From contig NZ_CP080437.1 of NCBI RefSeq assembly GCF_021216655.1, positions 186,001 to 250,000 on the forward strand: a stretch of DNA of 64,000 nucleotides. Direction: 5' to 3'. Position numbers and translations under genes: made by a program. Under the pieces are notes generated by a model, which was not told the DNA's origin, did not search any database, and saw only the letters and a list, made by a program, of their open reading frames with translations. This DNA comes from Clavibacter michiganensis. GTDB lineage: Bacteria > Actinomycetota > Actinomycetes > Actinomycetales > Microbacteriaceae. Positions 9,146-19,939 of this stretch are shown one piece after another; position 1 is the stretch's first letter; each line of letters opens with the position of its first letter.

Positions 9146-11632
9146 TCAGGCCGCCGGGTCGACCTCGGCCTCCAGCGGCGTCGCCGTCACGGAGGTGCCG
9201 ACGTGCAGGCGGAACGCGCCGGGCTCGCGCTGCCAGCCGCCGTCCCAGTGCGCGAAGGTCCGCGCGCCGATCGCGACGTCGACCTCGGCGGACGCGCCGG
9301 CCGCGAGCTCCACGGACGCGAAGCCCGCGAGCCAGCGCACCGGCCGGTCGACGGCGGATCCCGCGCGCGACAGATAGGCCTGCACGACCTGCTTGCCGGC
9401 GCGGTCGCCCGTGTTGGTCACGGTGACGGTCGCGGTGATCCCGCCCGCGCCGCCATCGGCGACTCGGAGGTCGTCGATCGCGTGCGTCGTGTAGCCGAGG
9501 CCGTGCCCGAACGCGTAGGCCGGGGTCGCGCCCGAACGGAGCCACGCGCGGTAGCCGACGTGGATCCCCTCGTCGTAGATCACCTTGCCGTCGACCGGCG
9601 TGACGGAGCGGACGGGGACGTCCTCCTCGGTCGCTGGCCAGGTCGTGGGGAGCCGGCCGCCCGGCTCGACGGCGCCGAACAGCACGTCGGCGAGGGCGCC
9701 GCCGAACTCCTGGCCGCCGAACCAGGCGAGGAGCAGCGCCTGCACGTCCTCGCGCCAGGGGAGGAGCACGGGGGATCCGGAGTTGACGACCACGATCGTG
9801 CGGGGGTTCGCGGCGGCGACGCGGCGCACCAGCTCGTCCTGGTGGCCGGGGAGCGCGAGCGAGTCGCGGTCGAAGCCCTCCGACTCGACCTGGGCGTTGG
9901 TGCCGACGACGACGATCGCGACGTCCGCGCCGGTCGCGGCCTCGACGGCCTCGTCCAGCAGTCGCTCGGGCTCGGACTCGTCTGCCTCGATGCCCACCGT
10001 GATCCCGAGGATCCCGGCGAGGCCGCCGGGCGCGCTGGTCAGCTCGAACTCGACCGTGAGGTCCATCGGCTGCCCGGCGGTCGCGGCGACGGGCGCCGAG
10101 ATCGAGGGCGGCGAGAGGAGGCTCGCGCCGAGGTCCATGCCCACGGGCGCGGCGCCGTCCTCGCGCAGGAGCGCGCCGTCGGCGTAGACGCGGCCGCGGC
10201 CGGTGGCGCTGAAGCCGACGAGCACCTCGCCCGTCTCCGTCGGCGTCCAGCGCGTCGTGATCTCGATGACGGCCGCCGTGCCCGTGGGCGCGTCGCCGCC
10301 GAAGTACATGAGCGTCGTCGCCCGGCGGTCCTCCGTGAACATCTCGCCGCCGTCGGCGTCGAGGAAGCGCACGAGGGCGCCAGGGGAGCCCGTGCGGGGG
10401 TTGACGATCTCCGCGAGCGGCAGCTCCTGGATCCCCTTCTGCACGACCGCGCCGCGCGCGTACCGCACGTCTACCCCGTCGCCGAGGGCAGCGCGGATCC
10501 CGTCCAGCGGCGTGACCACGTGCTCCGGGATGACGGTCGCGCTGCCGCCGCCCTGCGTCCGCGCCTCCACGGCGTTGTGCCCGATGACGGCGACGCTGCG
10601 GAGCGCGGACGCGTCGAGCGGCAGGGCCGCGTCCTCGTTGCGGACGAGCACGGTGCCGGCCGCGGCGGCCGCGCGCGCGAACGCGACGCCGTCCTCGACC
10701 TGGACGGGCTCGGGCGCGACGGCGTCGAAGCCCTCGAGCGCGCCGACGCGGGCGGCGAGGCGCAGCAGGCGGATCACCTTGCGGTCGATGTCGGACTCGA
10801 GCACGCGGCCGTCGCGCACGGCGTCGAGGAGCGGGTCGCCCCACGCGCCGACGGGGCCCGGCATCTCGAGGTCCTGCGAGGCGCGCGCGGCGTCGACGCT
10901 GCGGACGCCCGTCCAGTCGCTGACGACCACGCCGTCGAATCCCCACTCCGAGTTGAGCGGCGTCTCGAGCAGGTCGTTCTCGGTCGACGTGACCCCGTTG
11001 ATCGAGTTGTAGGAGCTCATCACGAGCCACGCGCGCGACTCGACGACGGCCTTCTCGAACGCGGCGAGGTACAGCTCGCGCAGCGCCCGCTCGGACACGA
11101 CGCTGTCGGCCGTGAAGCGGTCGGTCTCGTACTCGTTGGCGACGTAGTGCTTGGGGGTCGCGCCGACGCCGTTCTCCTGGACGCCCCGCACGTAGGCGGC
11201 GGCGAGGTCGGCGGTGAGGAGCGGATCCTCGCTGAACGCCTCGAAGTGCCGCCCGCCGTAGGGGGAGCGGTGCAGGTTGATGGTCGGGCCGAGCACGACG
11301 TCGACGCCCTTGCGGCGCGCCTCGACCGCGGAGGCGCGGCCGTAGCGGGCGGCGATCCCGGTGTCCCAGCTGGAGGACAGCGCGGACGCCGACGGCAGGT
11401 TGAGCGACGGGGAGCGCTCGTCCCAGACCTCGCCGCGCACGCCGCTGGGGCCGTCGGAGACGAGCATGCGGCGGAGGCCGATGCCCTCCACGGGCCAGGT
11501 GGTCCAGAAGTCGCGGCCGGTGATCAGCTGCACCTTCTGCTCGAGGGTGAGGCGCGCGGCCAGCTCCTCGAGGCGGGCGGTGGCGGGGTCGAGCGGGGTG
11601 GTGTCGTTCGGGGTCTTCTCGTGCGGGTCCAT
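9146..11632 (-). CDS. Family 3 glycoside hydrolase (beta-glucosidase type) with PA14 insert
   Basis: An 828-residue cytosolic enzyme that removes terminal beta-linked sugars from oligosaccharides. The N-terminal GH3 barrel contains LVSDGPSGVRGE, GPTINLHRSPYGGRHFEAFSEDP and KHYVANEYETDR; the catalytic nucleophile is Asp239 in VVVSDW. The second GH3 domain is interrupted by a PA14-like insert (about residues 410-540), as in the BglB/KlBgl subgroup. A fibronectin-III-like domain ends the protein. There is no signal peptide, so substrates must be imported, presumably by the adjacent MFS protein. The ATG at 11632 has a good GAGGAG; an upstream ATG at 11689 overlaps the MFS stop (ATGA) and is the alternative. 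Confidence 0.88.
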   Translation of the reverse strand: MDPHEKTPNDTTPLDPATARLEELAARLTLEQKVQLITGRDFWTTWPVEGIGLRRMLVSDGPSGVRGEVWDERSPSLNLPSASALSSSWDTGIAARYGRASAVEARRKGVDVVLGPTINLHRSPYGGRHFEAFSEDPLLTADLAAAYVRGVQENGVGATPKHYVANEYETDRFTADSVVSERALRELYLAAFEKAVVESRAWLVMSSYNSINGVTSTENDLLETPLNSEWGFDGVVVSDWTGVRSVDAARASQDLEMPGPVGAWGDPLLDAVRDGRVLESDIDRKVIRLLRLAARVGALEGFDAVAPEPVQVEDGVAFARAAAAAGTVLVRNEDAALPLDASALRSVAVIGHNAVEARTQGGGSATVIPEHVVTPLDGIRAALGDGVDVRYARGAVVQKGIQELPLAEIVNPRTGSPGALVRFLDADGGEMFTEDRRATTLMYFGGDAPTGTAAVIEITTRWTPTETGEVLVGFSATGRGRVYADGALLREDGAAPVGMDLGASLLSPPSISAPVAATAGQPMDLTVEFELTSAPGGLAGILGITVGIEADESEPERLLDEAVEAATGADVAIVVVGTNAQVESEGFDRDSLALPGHQDELVRRVAAANPRTIVVVNSGSPVLLPWREDVQALLLAWFGGQEFGGALADVLFGAVEPGGRLPTTWPATEEDVPVRSVTPVDGKVIYDEGIHVGYRAWLRSGATPAYAFGHGLGYTTHAIDDLRVADGGAGGITATVTVTNTGDRAGKQVVQAYLSRAGSAVDRPVRWLAGFASVELAAGASAEVDVAIGARTFAHWDGGWQREPGAFRLHVGTSVTATPLEAEVDPAA

Positions 11633-11685
11633 GGCTGCTCCTCGGGTGACGTCGGCGTCTGGTCGATCCTGCTCGTGCTGCGCGG

Positions 11686-12966
11686 TCATCGGACGCCCTT
11701 CACGCGGAACGCGGCGACCGCGCCGAGGAGGCCGGCGGCGGCGCCCGCGAGGAAGAGGCCGGGGTAGCCGGCGATCCCCACCACGCCGCTCGCGGCCGTC
11801 GGCACGAGGGACTGCGGCAGCGCCTGCGCGATGTTGACGACGCCGAGGTCCTTGCCGTTGTCGGCGTCGCTCGGCAGCACGTCGGTGATGAGCGCGAGGT
11901 CGACCGCGTAGAAGGAGCCGATGCCCGCGCCGATGACGAGCTGCGCGACGTAGACGACGGCGAGGCTGGGCGCGAGGGCGAGGATCACGAGGCCGATCAC
12001 CGCGACGAGCGCGGCGGCGGCCACGAAGACCTTGCGGCGGCCCAGCCGGTCGCTCAGCCAGCCGGCCACGAACGTGGTGGAGACGACGCCGATCACGTTG
12101 AAGAGCGTCGCGACGAAGACGGCGTTCGCGACGTCGGCCTGCGCGACCCCGAGGTCGTCGATGAGGTAGAAGGCGAGGTAGTTCGTGGCGGTCACGGCGC
12201 TGGCCGTGAGCAGGAAGCGCATGAGCCAGGCCCAGCCGAAGTCGGGGTTGCGGCGCGGGTCGAACACGAAGGATCCGAGCAGCTCCTTCAGGCTGAGGCG
12301 GGAGGTCGGGCGCTCGGTGAGCACGCGGTCGCGGAAGGCCAGCGCGAAGACGAGGACCACGGCGACGCCGATCGCGCCGGGCACGAGCACCTGCTGCGTC
12401 GTGGTCGTGAACAGCTGCACGATGAAGGTGCCGACCACGAGCGAGCCGTTCTGCGCGACGCCGATGGCCGCCGCGACCCGGCCGCGGTTGCGCGGGCGGG
12501 CGGAGTCGGCCATGACGGCGATGAGCGCGGCGATGGCGGCGTTGAACGCGCCCTGCACGAGCATCCAGGCGCCCACGAGCGCGAGCACGGTCGTGGCCTG
12601 CGTGAGGAGGATGAGCGCGCCGTAGCCGAGGACGACGCCGCCGATGATCCACGGGCGGCGCATGCCGAAGCGGCCGGGCGTGCGATCGGAGAGGCGACCG
12701 GCGAGCGGGTTCACGACGAGGGCGACGAGCGCGCCGAGGCCGAGGACCAGGCTGAGGGTGCCGGCCGTGTCGTCCGGTGCGACCTCGGCGACCTTGAGCG
12801 CGAGCGACACGATGATCGGCGGCAGCAGCGCCACGAATAGGCCGAGGAGCGCGATGGGCATCCCGATCTCGGCGCGGCGGGACCCGGGTGGGCGTGCACC
12901 GTCCGCCCGTCCGCTGGGGGCGCTCGACGCGCCCTCGGTGTGCTGATCTCGGACTGCCTCGGCCAC
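11686..12966 (-). CDS. MFS sugar transporter (glycoside uptake type)
   Basis: A 426-residue twelve-helix major facilitator. The loop between helices 2 and 3 carries GRLSDRTPGRFGMRRPW, the signature of sugar/cation symporters and actinobacterial glycoside transporters. The second half has the matching GWLSDRLGRRK. The GTG at 12966 is chosen because GGAGG lies five bases upstream. It is the first gene of a two-gene operon with the GH3 enzyme and faces the TetR regulator, which suggests uptake of a beta-glucoside such as cellobiose or a plant glucoside. The substrate is inference. Confidence 0.82.
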   Translation of the reverse strand: MAEAVRDQHTEGASSAPSGRADGARPPGSRRAEIGMPIALLGLFVALLPPIIVSLALKVAEVAPDDTAGTLSLVLGLGALVALVVNPLAGRLSDRTPGRFGMRRPWIIGGVVLGYGALILLTQATTVLALVGAWMLVQGAFNAAIAALIAVMADSARPRNRGRVAAAIGVAQNGSLVVGTFIVQLFTTTTQQVLVPGAIGVAVVLVFALAFRDRVLTERPTSRLSLKELLGSFVFDPRRNPDFGWAWLMRFLLTASAVTATNYLAFYLIDDLGVAQADVANAVFVATLFNVIGVVSTTFVAGWLSDRLGRRKVFVAAAALVAVIGLVILALAPSLAVVYVAQLVIGAGIGSFYAVDLALITDVLPSDADNGKDLGVVNIAQALPQSLVPTAASGVVGIAGYPGLFLAGAAAGLLGAVAAFRVKGVR

Positions 12967-13065
12967 GGTGCCTCCAGGTTCCTGCCCGCCCTCGTCGGCG
13001 GGATCGGCATGACGGTAGCACGAGAAACCGACCTGCGGTAGGTATTTAGGGCCCTCGCGGATCGC

Positions 13066-13071
13066 TAGGGT
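13066..13071 (+). promoter_or_regulatory. Candidate -10 box (TAGGGT) for the TetR gene
   Basis: TAGGGT ends six bases before the ATG at 13078 and there is no Shine-Dalgarno, so a leaderless transcript is likely. The 111-bp divergent region also holds an ACCT-N5-AGGT inverted repeat (13031-13043), a weak operator candidate. Confidence 0.5.
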
Positions 13072-13077
13072 CGAGCC

Positions 13078-13719
13078 ATGGCAGTCGACGAGGGGCCGCG
13101 CCGGTACGCCAAGGGAGCGGCCCGGCGCCGCGAGATACTCGAGGCGGCTCTCGCCCTCATCGCCGAGCGCGGCTACTCCGCGTCGTCGCTGCAGGAGATC
13201 GCCGACGCCGTCGGGATCAGCAAGGCCGGCGTCCTGCACTACTTCGACTCGCGCGAGGCGCTCATCGCCGCCGTGCTCGAGGAGCGCGACGCCCACTCCG
13301 CTGCCGACTACCGCGAGGCGGTGCCCGACGGGGATCCCGCGGACATGGTCGGCATGCTCCTGCGCGCGAGCTCGCACAACGCCGACACGCCAGGACTCGT
13401 CGCGCTGTACTCGCGCCTCGTCGTCGACGCCGCAGGCGCCGAGCACCCGGCGCACTCCTACATCGCCGACCGGTACGACCGCGTGGTCGGATCCGTCGCC
13501 GCGCAGGTGCGCGCCCTCGGCGTCGAGCTGCCCGCGGGCCTCGACCCCGACTCCTTCGCGCGCGTCGCCGTCGCCGTCAGCGACGGCCTCCAGCTGCAGT
13601 GGAGCTACCGGCCGGAGATCGACATGCGCGACGCGCTCGAGCGGGTGATCCGCGCGCTCAGCGGCGGGGTGCTCCCGCTGCCGTCAGCGGATCCGGCCGC
13701 GGCGACCGCTACCGCGTGA
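13078..13719 (+). CDS. TetR family regulator of the beta-glucoside module
   Basis: A 213-residue one-component repressor. The N-terminal helix-turn-helix (residues about 16-62) reads ILEAALALIAERGYSASS, LQEIADAVGISKAGVLHYF, the typical TetR pattern. The C-terminal ligand domain is all-helical and unassigned. It is transcribed away from the MFS / GH3 operon with 111 bp between starts, so it probably represses that operon and itself in response to a sugar or aglycone. The ligand is unknown. Confidence 0.87.
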   Translation: MAVDEGPRRYAKGAARRREILEAALALIAERGYSASSLQEIADAVGISKAGVLHYFDSREALIAAVLEERDAHSAADYREAVPDGDPADMVGMLLRASSHNADTPGLVALYSRLVVDAAGAEHPAHSYIADRYDRVVGSVAAQVRALGVELPAGLDPDSFARVAVAVSDGLQLQWSYRPEIDMRDALERVIRALSGGVLPLPSADPAAATATA

Positions 13720-13741
13720 GCGCAGGGGCCGGCAGCCCGCC

Positions 13742-15049
13742 TCAGAGCCGCCCGGTCGCCTTCAACCGGATGTAGCGGTCGGCCAACGCGGGCGGCAGGT
13801 CGGCGGGCGCGCCCGTGACCACGTCCGCCCCGAGCCGCCGCACCGCCGCCTCCACGCGCGCCACGTCGAGCAGCGCGCGCTCGGCGGCGGCCGCGCGGTA
13901 GACGGCGGCGCGGCCCGAGCGGTCGGCGGCGCGCTCGGCGAGCCCGGGATCCACCACCGCGGCCACCAGCACGTGCTGCGTCCGCGTCAGCTGCGGCAGC
14001 ACCTGCAGCAGCGCCCGCGAGCTGCCGGGGGAGTCGATGGCCGTGAGCAGCACCACGAGCGAGCGCTGCGACACGATGCGGCGCACGAGCGCGGGCACGG
14101 CGGTCCAGTCCGTCTCGAGCAGCTCGGGATCCACGGGCGCGAGCGCGTCGACCATGCGCGAGACCACGTCGCCGCCTGCGCCCGCCCGCACGCGCGCGCG
14201 GACGCGGCGGTCGTGCGCGACCATGTCCACCCGGTCGCCCGAGCGCGTGGCGAGCGCCGCGAGCAGCAGCGACGCCTCGAACGCGGTGTCGAGCCGGGTC
14301 TCGTCGCTGATCCGGCCTGCGGCCGTGCGCCCCGTGTCGAGCACCAGCACCACGCGGCGGTCGCGCTCGGGCCGCCAGGTGCGCACGACCACGTCCTGCC
14401 GGCGGGCTGTCGCGCGCCAGTCGATCGACCGCACGTCGTCGCCGCGCACGTAGTCGCGCAGGCTGTCGAACTCGGTGCCCTGGCCGCGCACCATGAGGGC
14501 CGTGCGGCCGTCGAGCTCGCGCATGCGGGCGAGGCGCGAGGGCAGGTGGCGGCGCGAGCGGAACGGCGGCAGCACGCGGACGGCACCGGGGGAGAGGAGC
14601 GTCGCCTGGCGCGCGGCGAGGCCGAGCGGGCCGGCCGAGCGGATCGTCACGCGCTCGGTGCGGCGCTCGCCGCGTCGCGTGGGCGTGAGGGAGAGGCGGA
14701 TCGCGCGGCGCTCGCCGGCGGGGATCCGCACCCGGTCACGCGTGGAGGACGCGCCCGCGGACGGCTGCCAGGCGTCGCGGACCACGCCGCGCAGCGTCCG
14801 GGATCCGCGGTTGGTCACGAGCAGCACGCTCTCGCCGGTCTCGTCGAGGCGGATCCTGGCGGGCAGGCTCCGCTCGAGCGCGACCGCCCGGGGGCTCGCG
14901 GCCAGGGCGAGGTCGGTCGCCACGAGCAGGGCGACCAGGAGGATCCAGCCCGCGAGGAGCGCGTAGGCCGCGTCCGACCCGTCGCCGAGCGCGACGAGCG
15001 GCGCGATCCCCAGGAGGAGGAGCGCGACCGTGCGGCCGGTGAGGGCCAT
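13742..15049 (-). CDS. DUF58 domain protein
   Basis: A 435-residue protein with two N-terminal membrane helices (about residues 7-50), a beta-rich region, and the DUF58 / VWA-like core containing GTEFDSLRDYVRGDDVRSIDW (about 190-210). The following LVLDTGRTAAGR region resembles a von Willebrand A metal-site strand. It is the last gene of a five-gene minus-strand operon and starts 14 bp after the MoxR stop. MoxR AAA ATPases and DUF58 proteins work as a pair in maturation or stress functions. The exact role here is unknown. Confidence 0.87.
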   Translation of the reverse strand: MALTGRTVALLLLGIAPLVALGDGSDAAYALLAGWILLVALLVATDLALAASPRAVALERSLPARIRLDETGESVLLVTNRGSRTLRGVVRDAWQPSAGASSTRDRVRIPAGERRAIRLSLTPTRRGERRTERVTIRSAGPLGLAARQATLLSPGAVRVLPPFRSRRHLPSRLARMRELDGRTALMVRGQGTEFDSLRDYVRGDDVRSIDWRATARRQDVVVRTWRPERDRRVVLVLDTGRTAAGRISDETRLDTAFEASLLLAALATRSGDRVDMVAHDRRVRARVRAGAGGDVVSRMVDALAPVDPELLETDWTAVPALVRRIVSQRSLVVLLTAIDSPGSSRALLQVLPQLTRTQHVLVAAVVDPGLAERAADRSGRAAVYRAAAAERALLDVARVEAAVRRLGADVVTGAPADLPPALADRYIRLKATGRL

Positions 15050-15063
15050 CTAGCGGCGCGCCA

Positions 15064-16013
<950 letters not shown>

Positions 16014-16017
<4 letters not shown>

Positions 16018-17267
16018 GGATCCATTCTCCTGGTCGGGTCGGTGGGGTCTGCGGCGCGGGCGACCCGGCGCTCGAGGTCGGCGAGGCGCCCGGCGAGGGC
16101 GACGAGCTCGCGGTCGGTGCGGGGGTCGTCGTCGAGGAGCAGGGCGCGGATCCCGGCCGGGTCCTCGCGGAGCGCGGCGGCGGACGCGGCGACGACGTCG
16201 TCGACGGAGGCGAGGCGGCCGAGCGCGAGCGTCGAGGCGATCCGGTCGACGGTGCCGACGCGCAGCGCGTCGAGGGCGTGGCCGCGCGCATCCGCCCGCT
16301 GGTAGAGCCGGGCGCGGCCCTCCGCGGTCTCGTCGGCGCGCACCACGACGGGCAGCCGCTCGACCACGAGCGGGCCGAAGCGGCGGCCGCGCCACACGGC
16401 GGCGGCGATCGCGGCGGCGCCCAGCAGCAGGATCGCCGGGGTCACCCACCCGGGCGTCAGCTCGCCGAGGGTGGGCGGCGCGTCGGTCGCGGCGTCGTCG
16501 GGCGACGGCGTGTACCAGATGAGCCGTGGCCGCTCGCCGAGCACGCCTAGCGCGAGCGCGGCGGATCCCTGCTCGGCGATGCGGTCGTTCGTGAGGATCG
16601 GATCCGCCCCGAGCGCGGTCACCGTGCCGCCGGCCGCGAGCGTCGCGGGCACCTGGAGGAGCGCGAACGCATCCCCGGTGTCGTCGGGGAAGCACGCGAC
16701 CGCATCCGACGCGTCGTCGCCGAGGTACCGGAACACGGGCGCGTCGTCGGGCACGGATCCCGCGGCCCGCGCGGCCGGCAGCGCGCACGCGGAGTCGAGG
16801 TCCCGGTCGCCGGACTCGGCCGCGCCGCCGGCCGCGATGTCGGGCGCGATGGCCTGCAGCGTGCGGAAGTCGGGCGCCAGCAGGACAGTCCGCGTGGAGA
16901 GGCGTCCGACCTCGGCGAGCCGTCCGTCGTCGAGGCGGTCGGAGGTCGCGCCGAGCACGAGCGTCGCGTCGTCGCCGTCCCCGACGGCGGCCCGGGCCTC
17001 GGCGAGCGTCGAGGCGAGCGTGACCTCCACGCCCTGGCCCTCGAGCGCGCGGGCGAGCGCCTGCGTCCCGCCGGGCGCCGGGTTGTCGGGCGCGAGCGCG
17101 TCGCCCTGACGCGCTCCGCCGGAGACCGCGAGCGAGGCCAGCGCGACGACGAGGGCGAGGGCGGCCAGCGCGATCCACGTCCCGCCCCGGCGGAGCGCCT
17201 GGCGGGGCGTCTGGGTCTCGGTCGTCGCGACGGCGGCGGCGGCCGGCGCGCGCGCGGGCGCGCTCAT
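16014..17267 (-). CDS. DUF4350 domain membrane protein
   Basis: A 417-residue protein with an N-terminal membrane helix (about residues 29-48), an extracytoplasmic domain of about 215 residues including NPAPGGTQALARAL, a second helix near residue 280, and a cytoplasmic C-terminal region. The layout matches the DUF4350 family that accompanies moxR and DUF58 genes (Rv3691 type). Both ends overlap neighbouring genes by four bases. The extracytoplasmic part resembles a glutamine-amidotransferase-like fold seen in this family, but I see no catalytic triad. Confidence 0.8.
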
Positions 17268-17950
17268 CGGGGACCCGCGCCCACGGGCTCGTGCAGCACG
17301 GGCACGGCCGTGCGCAGGTCGCGGTCGAGCGCGGAGAGCCGGTCGAGCATCTCCTCGGTCCCCGGTCGGCCGAGGTACCGGACGGCGTCGAAGTCGTCGG
17401 CGGCCACGACGAGGCGGGCCGCGTGATCCGGGTGCGCGGACCCCGCGCGGCGGGCGAACCCGCGGGCCGTGGTGCCCGGATCCACGGCCACGATCGTGCG
17501 CTCGGCCTGCTCGCGCGCGATCGCCCGGAACAGGTCTGACGCGGCCGCCGCGAGGTCGCCCGCCCGCTTCGACGCCTCGGCCGCGCGCCGCAGCTCCTCG
17601 GCCGAGCGCCGGTCGTCGGATCCGAACAGCCCGTCGCCGCGCGCGGCCGCCCGCCTGCGGTCCCGGCGCGGAGCCCCGAAGACGAGGAACGCCACCACGA
17701 CGACGGCGAGGACGAGCGCCCCGATCACCACGGGCGCGAGGTCGGCGAGACCGCCGCCCGCCCCGTCGAGGAGCCCGGCGATCCAGTCGCCCACGGCCTG
17801 CGCCGCGAGGTCGACGGCGTTCGGCCGGGCCGCCTCGTACTCGGGCTTCGCGAGCTCGTCGAGCAGCAGCCGGCGCGCGTCGTCTGCATCGGGATCCAGC
17901 GGCACCGAGGCCGCACGCGCGACCGCGGCGACGAGGGGGGAGCCGATCAC
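17264..17950 (-). CDS. DUF4129 domain protein
   Basis: A 228-residue protein: an N-terminal soluble segment, one membrane helix (about residues 74-95), and a C-terminal cytoplasmic DUF4129 domain with the family pattern LFRAIAREQAER...TTARGFARRA. Such domains often sit next to transglutaminase or MoxR/DUF58 genes. The GTG start overlaps the upstream stop (GTGA, 17947-17950), and its own stop overlaps the DUF4350 start. Confidence 0.8.
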   Translation of the reverse strand: MIGSPLVAAVARAASVPLDPDADDARRLLLDELAKPEYEAARPNAVDLAAQAVGDWIAGLLDGAGGGLADLAPVVIGALVLAVVVVAFLVFGAPRRDRRRAAARGDGLFGSDDRRSAEELRRAAEASKRAGDLAAAASDLFRAIAREQAERTIVAVDPGTTARGFARRAGSAHPDHAARLVVAADDFDAVRYLGRPGTEEMLDRLSALDRDLRTAVPVLHEPVGAGPR

Positions 17951-19143
17951 GCGCGTCCCGGACCGGCGTCGGTCGCAGCGGCCCCGGGCGCCGCGAACGG
18001 GTCCCGCGCGCCCGCCCCGGTCGCCGACTCCGCGCCGGCCGCGCGCTCCTCGGCGAAGCGCGCGAGCTCGAGGTCGAGCCCCTCGCGCCGCATCCGCAGG
18101 TCGATGTAGAGGATGGCCGCGTTCGCCGACGTGACGACCGCGCCGATGCTCCCCACCACCACGCTCACCACGAGCGAGAGCAGCTGCGCGCCGATGTAGA
18201 AGACGACGGACGCGTCGAACGTCTGGAAGTCGAGCTCCCCGTTCGGGAAGAGCACCGTCTGCAGGATGGAGGTCAGCAGCGTCAGCGGCACCGTCACCAC
18301 GTTCGTGGCCGCGGACACGATCACCGCGGTCAGCAGCAGGATCCCGAGCACGCGCCAGAACGAGCCGATCGTGAGCGACCACGACCGACGGGCCGCCGCC
18401 AGCGGCCGGAGCCGCTCGATCACGATGGCGCTCGGCACGAGGGCGAGGCGCGTGGAGACCCAGGCCGCGACGACCACGAGGCCCATCACGCCGAGGACAC
18501 CCACCAGGATCCCGGCGGCGATGCCGGCGCCCCCGGCGAGCACCAGCAGCGCGACGATGCCCGCGAGCACCGCGAAGACGAGCGTCCACGCGGCCGTGAG
18601 GGACAGGCTCCACAGCACGAGGGGCACGATCCGCGGGCGGGCGAGCCGCCACAGCGCGCGCATCCGCAGCCGCTCGCCGAGCGTGCCGCGCGCCACCTCG
18701 CTCGCGACGACGCCCTGGAGGAACGCCGACGCGACGATCGACAGCACGATCGTGACGATGGCGGCGATCGCCACGGCCGCCACGCCGCCCGCGATGAGCG
18801 GCCCCTGGTCCGCCTCGCGGGCCGAGAGGACGCGCGTGACGACGAACGCGGTCACGCCGCCGACGATCACGAGGGTCACCACGCTGACGAGCCCCTGGAT
18901 CAGCAGCGCGCTGCCGACCGTGGCGCCGGGGTTCCGGCGCAGCGTCTGGAACGAGCCCGCGAGGATCGCGCCGAGGCCCATCGGCCGCAGCGGTAGCAGG
19001 CCGGGCTTCGGCGGCGGGGTCCAGCCGGGCGCGGCGCCCCACCCGGGCGGCGGCGGGAACCCGGCACCGGGCGGGGGTGCGGACGGCGGCGCCGGGGGTG
19101 AGCCGGGGGTCTGAGGGGCCTGCCAGCTCTGGTCATCGGTCAC
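17947..19143 (-). CDS. Membrane protein with glycerophosphoryl-diester-phosphodiesterase membrane domain
   Basis: A 398-residue protein that opens with a Pro/Gly-rich cytoplasmic tail of about 50 residues, followed by six or more membrane helices in the pattern of the GDPD membrane domain family. The hydrolytic GDPD domain itself is absent, so this is a membrane-only relative. The C-terminus is charged and cytoplasmic. The start is a GTG at 19143 with GGGAGG nine bases upstream; an ATG at 19136 is in another frame. It is the first gene of the operon. Confidence 0.78.
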   Translation of the reverse strand: MTDDQSWQAPQTPGSPPAPPSAPPPGAGFPPPPGWGAAPGWTPPPKPGLLPLRPMGLGAILAGSFQTLRRNPGATVGSALLIQGLVSVVTLVIVGGVTAFVVTRVLSAREADQGPLIAGGVAAVAIAAIVTIVLSIVASAFLQGVVASEVARGTLGERLRMRALWRLARPRIVPLVLWSLSLTAAWTLVFAVLAGIVALLVLAGGAGIAAGILVGVLGVMGLVVVAAWVSTRLALVPSAIVIERLRPLAAARRSWSLTIGSFWRVLGILLLTAVIVSAATNVVTVPLTLLTSILQTVLFPNGELDFQTFDASVVFYIGAQLLSLVVSVVVGSIGAVVTSANAAILYIDLRMRREGLDLELARFAEERAAGAESATGAGARDPFAAPGAAATDAGPGRA

Positions 19144-19254
19144 GCCCGCCAGCCTCCCACAGGCCGCGCGCGAAGTCCCGCGCCGGAGGTGCCCGGCCGA
19201 TCCGCTGGATCCACCGGCTACCCTGGGGGCCTACGAGGCAGGGAACACCTTCAG

Positions 19255-19935
19255 ATGACAGCACGGATCCTGGTGGTCGACGACGACACCGCGCTCGCCG
19301 AGATGATCGGCATCGTCCTGCGCACCGAGGGCTTCGAGCCCTCCTTCTGCGGGGACGGCGGCCAGGCGCTCGCCGCGTTCCACGACGCGAAGCCCGACCT
19401 GGTGCTCCTCGACCTCATGCTCCCGGGCCTCGACGGCATCCAGGTGTGCGACCTCATCCGCGCCGAGTCCGGCGTCCCCATCATCATGCTCACGGCGAAG
19501 TCCGACACGGCCGACGTCGTCAAGGGCCTCGAGTCCGGCGCCGACGACTACATCGTCAAGCCCTTCAACCCCAAGGAGCTCGTCGCCCGCATCCGCACGC
19601 GCCTGCGCCCCGCGGCCGCCGCGTCGCCCGGGCTCCTCCAGGTCGGCGACCTCGTGGTCGACGTCGAGGGCCACGAGGTGCGCCGCGGCGAGGAGCGGAT
19701 CAACCTCACGCCCCTCGAGTTCGACCTCCTGCACGCGCTCGCCAGCCGGCCGCAGCAGGTGTTCACGCGCGAGATGCTGCTCGAGCAGGTCTGGGGCTAC
19801 CAGTACAAGGCGGACACGCGCCTCGTCAACGTCCACGTGCAGCGCCTGCGCGCGAAGGTCGAGGACGACCCGGACAACCCGCGCATCGTCATGACCGTGC
19901 GCGGCGTCGGCTATCGCGCGGGGGCCGCGGCCTAG
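19255..19935 (+). CDS. mtrA: Response regulator MtrA
   Basis: A 226-residue OmpR-class regulator. The receiver domain has acidic residues near the N-terminus (VVDDD), the phosphorylated Asp53 in LLDLMLPG, a switch Thr in MLTAKSD and Lys in VKPF. The C-terminal winged helix shows NLTPLEFDLLHAL and TVRGVGYRAG. MtrA coordinates cell division, septal wall hydrolysis and osmotic response in actinobacteria. The gene leads mtrA-mtrB-lpqB, an order conserved across the phylum. The ATG at 19255 gives the family length; a longer upstream frame has no support. Confidence 0.95.
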   Translation: MTARILVVDDDTALAEMIGIVLRTEGFEPSFCGDGGQALAAFHDAKPDLVLLDLMLPGLDGIQVCDLIRAESGVPIIMLTAKSDTADVVKGLESGADDYIVKPFNPKELVARIRTRLRPAAAASPGLLQVGDLVVDVEGHEVRRGEERINLTPLEFDLLHALASRPQQVFTREMLLEQVWGYQYKADTRLVNVHVQRLRAKVEDDPDNPRIVMTVRGVGYRAGAAA

Positions 19936-19939
19936 CCCC

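Noticed and set aside
11690..13021. The upstream part of the long minus-strand frame that contains the GH3 gene
   Set aside because: The frame stays open by chance through the MFS gene; the GH3 protein starts at 11632 (or 11689). The upstream translation is low-complexity Arg/Ala.
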